Origin: Spirochaetaceae bacterium
Lineage (GTDB): Bacteria; Spirochaetota; Spirochaetia; Treponematales; Rectinemataceae
NCBI GenBank assembly: GCA_016794765.1
Contig: JAEUJG010000270.1
Location: forward strand, 1 to 7,757
DNA length: 7,757 nt
Direction of reading: 5' to 3'
Shown in pieces: positions 1-4,101 of this stretch. The first letter of the stretch is position 1. Every line of letters starts with the position of its first letter. Position numbers and translations under genes: made by a program. A model generated the notes under the pieces. That model ran no database searches, was not told the DNA's origin, and saw only the letters and a program-made list of their open reading frames with translations.

Positions 1-201
1 GCCCTCGAGGCGGTGGAGAAGCAGATCGACGCGGCGAGCCTCCAGGGGCTATCCCTCTTTTCGATCATCCACGGCACCGGCGAGGGGATCCTCGGCAAGG
101 GCATCCACGACTACCTGCGCAACCAGCCCGCCGTAGCCGAATACCATTTCGCGAGGCCCGAGGAAGGCGGCTACGGCAAGACCGTCGTGCGCCTCAAGTA
201 G
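1..201 (+). CDS. mutS2: C-terminal Smr domain, probably the end of MutS2 (5' truncated)
   Basis: The reading frame is open from base 1 and ends at TAG 199-201; about 66 residues remain, so the gene starts outside the window. Visible motifs are the Smr signature IIHGTGEG (GKGTG-like in most members) followed by LGKGIHDYL, and a closing EEGGYGKTVVRLK block typical of the last strand of Smr domains. In MutS2 this domain is a DNA/RNA endonuclease module at the end of a MutS-like ATPase. MutS2 has been linked to suppression of recombination and, in Bacillus, to rescue of collided ribosomes. The ending fits MutS2 better than stand-alone SmrA/SmrB as I remember them, but the ATPase part cannot be seen, so a free-standing Smr protein remains possible. 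The gene converges on the minus-strand neuB-like gene. Confidence 0.75.
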   Translation, partial: ALEAVEKQIDAASLQGLSLFSIIHGTGEGILGKGIHDYLRNQPAVAEYHFARPEEGGYGKTVVRLK

Positions 202-205
202 GGCG

Positions 206-243
206 CCCGCCGTCGCGCCATTCCCGCGCGGCGCGACGGCGGG
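206..243. terminator. 14-bp GC-rich hairpin between converging genes, no U-tract
   Basis: Bases 206-219 and 230-243 are perfect inverted complements (14 bp) around a 10-base loop. The left arm begins 4 bases after the mutS2-like stop. The position suggests a terminator or a 3'-end stabilising stem. Neither side has a run of T in the reading direction, so it does not meet the usual rule for an intrinsic terminator; it could act with Rho or protect the 3' end. Confidence 0.4.
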
Positions 244-259
244 GACAAGCCCGGGTTTC

Positions 260-320
260 CCGGCAGCCGCGCGATGAAGCGCATTGTTCCTGTCTGCCCG
301 TAAAGGTGCGCGGCTGCCGG
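260..320. repeat. 13-bp inverted repeat with 35-base spacer
   Basis: CCGGCAGCCGCGC at 260-272 is matched by its exact reverse complement at 308-320. Past one mismatch the pairing can extend by two A-T pairs on the outside. It lies between the converging mutS2-like and neuB-like genes and could be the 3'-end structure of either transcript or a short dispersed repeat (REP-like) unit. No T-tract follows on either strand. Its copy number in the genome cannot be judged from this window. Confidence 0.5.
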
Positions 321-373
321 CAAGATCGGGCCGCTCTCCCGCTCCCCGTCGGAATCGCAAGCCCGGCAAGCTC

Positions 374-1489
374 CTAGCGCTGCAAGTCCCCCACGTCCTC
401 CCAGACGACTCCTTCTCCCGACGGGACCGCCCGCCGCGCCACGCGCCCCAAAACCGCATGGAGGAGCTCGGGGCCGAGCCCGGGCCGGAGCACCTTCTCG
501 GTCCGCAAGAGGGCGAGGTTCTCGGCGGAGAAGGCCTCGCCCGGCTTGATGGCGCGCAGGGCGTGGATCGAGCGGTTCGTCCGGTAGTAGTTGCCCGCCT
601 CGCTCGGAGCCAGCCGCTTGACGCCGTCGCCCAGGACCGCCTCCACGATCTCGGGGCCGTAGCGGTCGGAGAGGGCGGCGACGGTCGCCTGGGCGGGCAG
701 TTCGGCCGCCCGGCGGACGGCCTTGACCATGGTCGCGAAGTCGGCCGGGGGAAGGGCTATCGGGTCGTCGAGGCCGGGATCGCCGCGCGAGAGGCAAATG
801 TGCTTCTCGACGCAGGTGGCGCCCGAGGCTACGGCGAGGGAGGGCACGAGGATGGGGTCGGCCGAATGGTCGGAGACGCCGGTCGGGAGGCCGAAGACGG
901 AGGACAGCCCGGCGAGGAGGCGGAGGTTGTACTCCTCCGCGGGGGCCGGATAGGCCGTCACGCAGTGGAGGAGGAGGACGGGACAGGCGAGGCGTTTCAG
1001 CGCCCGCTCGATGTCCGCCAGGGTCGAGACGCCGCTCGAGACCAGGACGGGGAGGCCGTAGGAGGCCAACTCGTCGATGAGGGGCAGGTGGTTGAGCTCG
1101 GGGCTCGCGACCTTCATGGCGCGGACGTCGAGCCGCCGGAGGAGACGGGCGCTCCTGAGGCCGAAGGGCGTGCAGAGGAAGAGGAGGCCCTTGGCCTCCG
1201 CCCTCTCCTTGACCGCCGCGTAAAAGTCCGCGTCGAGCTCCAGGGCGCGGAAGCGCTCGTAGATGGGCACCGGCCCGCCGGGCAGGGGGACGGAGCCCGT
1301 GTTCGGGTGGACGATCTCCTCGGCGAAGACGCACTGGAATTTCGCGCAGTCGGCCCCCGCCTCGGCGGCGGCGTCGACGAGGTCGAAGGCCTTGGCGACG
1401 TCCCCTTCGTGGGAGGTTCCTATTTCGGCTATCACGAGAGGGCGGCCGGGCGCGAACTCCGAACCGGCGACGCGGAAGTTGTGGTGCAT
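374..1489 (-). CDS. NeuB/SpsE-family sialic-acid-type synthase with SAF domain
   Basis: A 371-residue protein of usual NeuB length. The family condenses phosphoenolpyruvate with an N-acetylhexosamine (ManNAc or a modified 6-deoxy sugar) to give a nonulosonic acid for surface or flagellar glycosylation. Motifs in order: IAEIGTSHEGD (20-30; most relatives have N where this has S26), KFQ (50-52), LCTPFG (105-110), KVASPEL (126-132), LVSSGVSTL (149-157), LLHCVTAYPAP (173-183), GVSDHS (204-209) and EKHICL (228-233). H208 and H230 match the metal-binding histidines. Residues about 303-366 (RTNRSIHALRAIKPGEAFS...) form the C-terminal SAF/antifreeze-like domain that caps the active site of the partner subunit. 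On the minus strand AAGGAG (1495-1500) lies 5 bases before the ATG, supporting this start. No NeuA, NeuC or glycosyltransferase gene is adjacent, so whether the product is Neu5Ac, legionaminic or pseudaminic acid is open. Confidence 0.88.
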   Translation of the reverse strand: MHHNFRVAGSEFAPGRPLVIAEIGTSHEGDVAKAFDLVDAAAEAGADCAKFQCVFAEEIVHPNTGSVPLPGGPVPIYERFRALELDADFYAAVKERAEAKGLLFLCTPFGLRSARLLRRLDVRAMKVASPELNHLPLIDELASYGLPVLVSSGVSTLADIERALKRLACPVLLLHCVTAYPAPAEEYNLRLLAGLSSVFGLPTGVSDHSADPILVPSLAVASGATCVEKHICLSRGDPGLDDPIALPPADFATMVKAVRRAAELPAQATVAALSDRYGPEIVEAVLGDGVKRLAPSEAGNYYRTNRSIHALRAIKPGEAFSAENLALLRTEKVLRPGLGPELLHAVLGRVARRAVPSGEGVVWEDVGDLQR

Positions 1490-1508
1490 TGCCGCTCCTT
1501 ATTACGTC

Positions 1509-1537
1509 TTGCGTAGGCGCAGGCTATAGGGTATCAT
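1509..1537 (+). promoter_or_regulatory. Promoter for the small CxxC protein gene
   Basis: TTGCGT (1509-1514), a 17-base spacer and TATCAT (1532-1537) make a plausible housekeeping-sigma promoter. The expected start of transcription is near 1544, giving a leader of about 30 bases. It lies in the 84-bp divergent gap. The opposite-strand neuB-like gene must be transcribed from the same gap; a much weaker minus-strand candidate is TTGTCG (complement of 1551-1556) and TACCCT (complement of 1528-1533), which would overlap this promoter. Confidence 0.5.
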
Positions 1538-1560
1538 GAAATCCGGAGAGCGACAAATAC

Positions 1561-1567
1561 GAAGGAG
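1561..1567 (+). promoter_or_regulatory. Ribosome binding site GAAGGAG
   Basis: GAAGGAG stands 6 bases before the ATG at 1574. It is one of the strongest Shine-Dalgarno sequences in the window and fixes the start of the 80-residue gene. Confidence 0.8.
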
Positions 1568-1573
1568 CCCCGC

Positions 1574-1816
1574 ATGAAAGTCCTCTACTGCGACGTCTGC
1601 AAGAAGCCGATCGAGAATCCGACGCCCTCGCGGAATTATTTCCACATCGCCGATATCGACGTCTGCGAGCCCTGCCATGACGATCTGGCCCTGGCCCTGA
1701 AGAACACCCTCAGGACCAAGAAGCCTTTCGATTATTCCTGGCACGACGAGCTGACGATGAAGATCCTTCACGACGGCATGCAGCGCGGGAAGATCGAGCT
1801 CAAGGCCAAGCGCTAG
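1574..1816 (+). CDS. Small four-cysteine (zinc-ribbon-like) protein of unknown function
   Basis: An 80-residue soluble protein with no signal peptide or membrane segment. C6-DV-C9 and C31-EP-C34 are two CxxC knuckles about 22 residues apart, with H24 and H35 nearby, which suggests one structural zinc site. The second half (about 36-80) is charged and probably helical (DDLALALKNTLRTKKPFDYSWHDEL...), ending in a basic tail, KIELKAKR. The ATG is supported by a strong ribosome binding site and an upstream promoter, and a clean terminator follows, so it appears to be a single-gene unit. I do not recognise a named family; it recalls hypothetical proteins of spirochaetes, but that is memory and was not searched. 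A role in nucleic-acid or protein binding is only an inference from the zinc knuckles and basic end. Confidence 0.85.
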   Translation: MKVLYCDVCKKPIENPTPSRNYFHIADIDVCEPCHDDLALALKNTLRTKKPFDYSWHDELTMKILHDGMQRGKIELKAKR

Positions 1817-1844
1817 CCGCTCGAGCGTCTTGAACCGCATAACG

Positions 1845-1869
1845 AGGCCGCCGAAGGGCGGCCTTTGTC
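1845..1869 (+). terminator. Intrinsic terminator after the small CxxC protein gene
   Basis: AGGCCGCC (1845-1852), loop GAAG, then GGCGGCCT (1857-1864), followed by TTGTC. This is an 8-bp perfect stem with a short T-run whose first T closes the stem. It begins 28 bases after the stop codon at 1814-1816. Confidence 0.75.
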
Positions 1870-1921
1870 ATATGGTCCCGCCTTCGGCTTGGAAGTCGAT
1901 AAATGGTGCGGAGACTTCAAA

Positions 1922-1974
1922 AAAAACGTCGAATACCGCATTGATCCCCAATGTTCGCTTAAAAACGTCGGATA
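1922..1974 (+). repeat. Direct repeat AAAAACGTCGRATA, two copies
   Basis: AAAAACGTCGAATA (1922-1935) and AAAAACGTCGGATA (1961-1974) agree at 13 of 14 positions and start 39 bases apart. The second copy ends one base before the -35 hexamer of the yebC promoter. The placement suggests binding sites for a regulator or an activating upstream element; the protein that would bind is unknown. Confidence 0.6.
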
Positions 1975-1975
1975 G

Positions 1976-2005
1976 TTGACAGTTTTTTCGCCCCTATGCT
2001 ATCGT
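1976..2005 (+). promoter_or_regulatory. Strong promoter for the yebC-ruvC unit
   Basis: TTGACA (1976-1981) is a perfect -35 consensus. After an 18-base spacer comes TATCGT (2000-2005), preceded by TG at 1997-1998, which makes an extended -10 element. The spacer holds a T6 run (1983-1988). Transcription would start near 2012, about 104 bases before the yebC ATG. Confidence 0.75.
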
Positions 2006-2115
2006 GTTGCCTACAAAGAGATTCCGTCAGACTCGAACCTTAGGGCCAGCGACGGGTCCGATGCTTTGCGCTCGGGCTCCATCCGGGTCGCGGTTTCGGG
2101 CGGCAAGGAGAGCGT

Positions 2116-2853
2116 ATGTCCGGCCACAGTAAATGGGCGACGATAAAGCACAAGAAGGGCGCGCTTGACGCGAAGCGCGGCCAGATGTTCACCAAGCTTA
2201 TCAAGGAAATTTCCATCGCGGCCCGCATGGGCGGCGGCGACCCCGACGGCAACCCCCGTCTCCGCACGGCCGTCCTCAAGGCCCGCGCCGCGAACATGCC
2301 CAAGGACAACGTCGACCGCGCCATCAAGAAGGGCACGGGCGAGCTCGAGGGCGTGAACTACGAGGAGCTCGTCTACGAGGCCTACGCCCCCGGCGGCGTC
2401 GCCGTTCTCATCGAGGTCCTCACCGACAACAAGAACCGGGCGGCCGCCGAGGTACGCAACATCCTCACCCGTTCCGGCGGCTCCCTCGCCACCTCGAACG
2501 CGGTCATGCGCCTCTTCGCCCGCAAGGGCGTCATCTCCCTCGACGGCGAGAAGTGCGCCGAGGACAAGGTGATGGAGATCGCCCTCGAGGCCGGCGCCGA
2601 CGACATCGTCAACGAAGACGGCGAGATCGTGGTCTACACGAGTCCCGAGGCCTTCGAGGCCGTCCTCAACGCCATCAACGGCGCGGGCATGGAGACGGAC
2701 GGCGCCGAGATCTCGATGATCGCGGAGTCCAACGTCGACCTCGGCAAGGACGACGGCGCCAAGATCCAGAAGCTCATCGACAAGCTCGAGGAGTCCGACG
2801 ACGTCCAGAACGTCTACCACAACGCCAACATCCCCGAGGATGCCGAAGCCTAA
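2116..2853 (+). CDS. yebC: YebC/PmpR/TACO1-family protein
   Basis: A 245-residue cytoplasmic protein of normal family length. The N-terminus SGHSKWATIKHKKGALDAKRG (residues 2-22) is the hallmark of the family, followed by FTKLIKEI, GGGDPDGNPRLR (39-50), the middle-domain block YEAYAPGGVAVLIEVLTDNKNR (87-108), and the C-terminal EVYHN-like QNVYHNANIP. The family was first described as transcriptional regulators; more recent work on bacterial YebC and mitochondrial TACO1 shows ribosome binding and relief of stalling at proline-rich stretches. The ATG at 2116 has AAGGAG 5 bases upstream. It is the first gene of the cluster under the promoter at 1976-2005, and its end overlaps the ruvC start by 14 bp. 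The yebC-ruvC pairing is widespread in bacteria and does not by itself prove a recombination role. Confidence 0.96.
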   Translation: MSGHSKWATIKHKKGALDAKRGQMFTKLIKEISIAARMGGGDPDGNPRLRTAVLKARAANMPKDNVDRAIKKGTGELEGVNYEELVYEAYAPGGVAVLIEVLTDNKNRAAAEVRNILTRSGGSLATSNAVMRLFARKGVISLDGEKCAEDKVMEIALEAGADDIVNEDGEIVVYTSPEAFEAVLNAINGAGMETDGAEISMIAESNVDLGKDDGAKIQKLIDKLEESDDVQNVYHNANIPEDAEA

Positions 2854-3418
2854 GGGCCCGGCCGGCGCTCCCCCTGCGGGAGACGCGTCGGCCGGAGCGG
2901 AATGCAAGGCCGGACCGCGAAGCGGTCCGGCTTTTCGCATTTTGGGCGTCGACCCGGGGCTCGCCGCCCTGGGCTGGGGCCTCGTCGAGGCGAGGGGAGG
3001 GCGGCTTCGCCATCTCGCCCACGGCCGCTTCGCCACGAAGGCCGGCGAGCCGATGGAGGAGCGCCTCCTCGCCATCTACGGTTTCCTCGAGGAGCTCATA
3101 GCCGAATGGAAGCCCGGGGCCGCGGCGATGGAAGGCCTCTTCTTCTCGCGAAACGTCACGAGCGCCCTCCCGGTCGCCGAGGCCAAGGGCGTCATCCGCC
3201 TCGCCTTCGTCCGCTCCGGCCTCGCCCTCGCCGAGTACAGCCCCACGGCGGTCAAGCAGGCCGTCGTCGGCACCGCGCGCGCGGAGAAGGAGCAGGTGCA
3301 GGAGATGGTCCGCCTCCTCCTCGGCCTCGCCGAGGCGCCCAAGCCCGACCACGCCGCCGACGCCCTGGCCGTGGCCATTTGCCGCTGGCACCACGAGACC
3401 CCCCTCCTCAAGAAATAA
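2840..3418 (+). CDS. ruvC: Holliday junction resolvase RuvC
   Basis: RuvC cuts Holliday junctions symmetrically after branch migration by RuvAB. The RNase-H-like fold is clear: ILGVDPG (34-40) carries catalytic D38, AAMEGLFFSRN (95-105) carries E98, and PDHAADALAVAI (169-180) carries H171 and D174. Histidine rather than aspartate at the third position is also found in Thermus RuvC and should be active. The core would normally start at about residue 32, so the 192-residue model has an unusual Gly/Ala/Pro extension of roughly 31 residues. The ATG at 2840 has GAGG touching it, too close to serve as a Shine-Dalgarno. It could instead be reached by termination-reinitiation from the yebC stop (2851-2853). 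The only later in-frame alternatives before the core are ATT 2939 and TTG 2942. A terminator-like hairpin (2901-2941) lies within this disputed segment. Function is sure; the start is not. Confidence 0.93.
   Translation: MPKPKGPAGAPPAGDASAGAECKAGPRSGPAFRILGVDPGLAALGWGLVEARGGRLRHLAHGRFATKAGEPMEERLLAIYGFLEELIAEWKPGAAAMEGLFFSRNVTSALPVAEAKGVIRLAFVRSGLALAEYSPTAVKQAVVGTARAEKEQVQEMVRLLLGLAEAPKPDHAADALAVAICRWHHETPLLKK
2901..2941 (+). terminator. Terminator-like hairpin inside the ruvC 5' end
   Basis: GCCGGACCGC (2909-2918), loop GAA, and GCGGTCCGGC (2922-2931) form a perfect 10-bp stem followed by TTTT (2932-2935). AAG before the stem can pair with the Ts, and outer arms AATGC (2901-2905) and GCATT (2937-2941) are also complementary, so the whole segment can fold into one long hairpin. 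It starts 47 bases after the yebC stop, where a yebC terminator would be expected, yet it lies inside ruvC as modelled from ATG 2840. Its short GAA-type loop resembles the terminator at 1845-1864. Confidence 0.65.
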
Positions 3419-3433
3419 CCCCCCTTCCGGGCG

Positions 3434-3454
3434 CCGCCCGCCCGGGCGGTTCTT
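3434..3454 (+). terminator. Possible weak terminator after ruvC
   Basis: CCGCCC (3434-3439), loop GCCC, GGGCGG (3444-3449), then TTCTT. A 6-bp GC stem with an interrupted T-run, starting 15 bases after the ruvC stop. It may partly separate ruvC from ruvA. GC-rich chance pairing cannot be excluded. Confidence 0.35.
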
Positions 3455-3482
3455 GTAGGGCCGGCCTCCCTCGTTCTATACT
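3453..3482 (+). promoter_or_regulatory. Probable promoter for ruvA-ruvB-queA, leaderless arrangement
   Basis: TTGTAG (3453-3458), an 18-base spacer, and TATACT (3477-3482), one mismatch from the -10 consensus. Transcription would start about 7-8 bases after the -10, at 3489-3490, which is the A of the ruvA ATG. No Shine-Dalgarno precedes that ATG. I see no obvious LexA-type inverted repeat around it. Confidence 0.5.
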
Positions 3483-3489
3483 CGGCCCC

Positions 3490-4098
3490 ATGCTGAACAG
3501 CCTACGCGGCCGCCTCTCCGAGAAGCGGGCCGACTCGATCTGCGTGGAGACCGGCGGCCTCGAATGGGAGCTCGCCGTCCCCGCCCGCTCCGTCGACGAT
3601 TTCGGGCGCGTCGGCGACGAGGTGCGCGTCTTTTCCTGGCTCCACCACTACGAGGACGGCATGCGCCTGTACGGTTTCCCGACCGAGGCCGAGCGGACCG
3701 TCTTCCACGAGCTCATGAAGGTGGAGGGCATCGGTCCCAAGCAGGCCCTGCGCGTGCTTTCGGGCATCCGGCCCGAGGCCCTGGATGCGGCCCTCGAGGC
3801 GGACGACCTGGCCGCCCTCCAGCGGATTCCCGGCGTGGGTCCCAAGCTCGCCCAAAAGATGCTGCTCGCCCTGAAGGGCAAACTCGTCCGTCCCGCGGAG
3901 GCGCCGGCCCGCGGCCGCGCCGCCGGCGGCCCCGCCGCCGAGTGGGCCGACGTCGTCCGCGCCCTGGCCGACATGGGCTTCGACCGCCGCGAGGTGGAGA
4001 AGACCGTCGCCGCCCTCGCCTCGGGCATCGCCGCCGGCCCCGAAAAGGAGCGCGAGATTTTCCGCCGCGCCCTCCTCGAACTTTCGACGGGAGCCTAG
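3490..4098 (+). CDS. ruvA: Holliday junction branch-migration subunit RuvA
   Basis: A 202-residue protein of typical length. RuvA tetramers bind the four-way junction and load the RuvB motors. Domain I (OB fold) spans about 1-62, and E55-D56 in HHYEDG match the acidic pin residues of E. coli RuvA at the same numbers. Two helix-hairpin-helix motifs follow, VEGIGPKQA (78-86) and IPGVGPKLAQKM (113-124), then a flexible Ala/Gly/Pro linker (about 135-150) and domain III (about 150-202, ADMGFDRREVEKTVAAL), which contacts RuvB. The frame is open upstream to an ATG at 2902, but those extra residues are Arg-rich out-of-frame readings of ruvC. The start at 3490 gives the canonical N-terminus MLNSLRGRL. 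There is no Shine-Dalgarno; a promoter ends 7 bases earlier. ruvB begins 3 bases after the stop. Confidence 0.96.
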   Translation: MLNSLRGRLSEKRADSICVETGGLEWELAVPARSVDDFGRVGDEVRVFSWLHHYEDGMRLYGFPTEAERTVFHELMKVEGIGPKQALRVLSGIRPEALDAALEADDLAALQRIPGVGPKLAQKMLLALKGKLVRPAEAPARGRAAGGPAAEWADVVRALADMGFDRREVEKTVAALASGIAAGPEKEREIFRRALLELSTGA

Positions 4099-4101
4099 GC
4101 C

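Larger units (their letters stand above)
1870..2115 (+). promoter_or_regulatory. AT-rich control region and leader upstream of yebC
   Basis: This gene-free stretch is clearly richer in A+T than its surroundings. From left to right it holds an inverted repeat GAAGTC-N15-GACTTC (1892-1918), an A8 tract (1919-1926), a 14-bp direct repeat (1922-1935 and 1961-1974, one mismatch), an inverted repeat CATTG-N5-CAATG (1939-1953), the promoter (1976-2005), and a leader of about 104 bases. The leader contains GCGAC/GTCGC arms (2049-2053 and 2087-2091) and ends with AAGGAG (2105-2110), 5 bases before the yebC ATG. No coding sequence is convincing here. Confidence 0.6.

Noticed and set aside
274..303. A 9-codon ORF in the spacer of the 260-320 inverted repeat
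   Set aside because: No Shine-Dalgarno or promoter is evident, and such a short frame is expected by chance.
202..373. Integron attC site or mobile-element end suggested by the inverted repeats
   Set aside because: I see no attC core sites, no target duplication, and no integrase or transposase in the window; the flanking genes are ordinary chromosomal genes.
171..1516. Long open frames on both strands overlapping the neuB-like gene (minus 171-1334, plus 284-1516)
   Set aside because: The 374-1489 minus frame carries all NeuB motifs and a ribosome site; the others are compositionally biased shadows.
1922..1974. LexA (SOS) operator before yebC, or before ruvA
   Set aside because: Neither the GAAC-N4-GTTC nor the CTGT-N8-ACAG type box is present in the yebC or ruvA promoter regions; the repeats seen do not match the LexA sites I know.
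2061..2132. A 23-codon upstream ORF in the yebC leader overlapping the yebC start out of frame
   Set aside because: It has no ribosome site and an Arg/Ala-rich composition; it could only be revived by ribosome profiling.
2902..3489. Upstream extension of the ruvA frame to ATG 2902
   Set aside because: The extra residues are an Arg-rich frame-shifted reading of ruvC; RuvA's conserved N-terminus begins at 3490.
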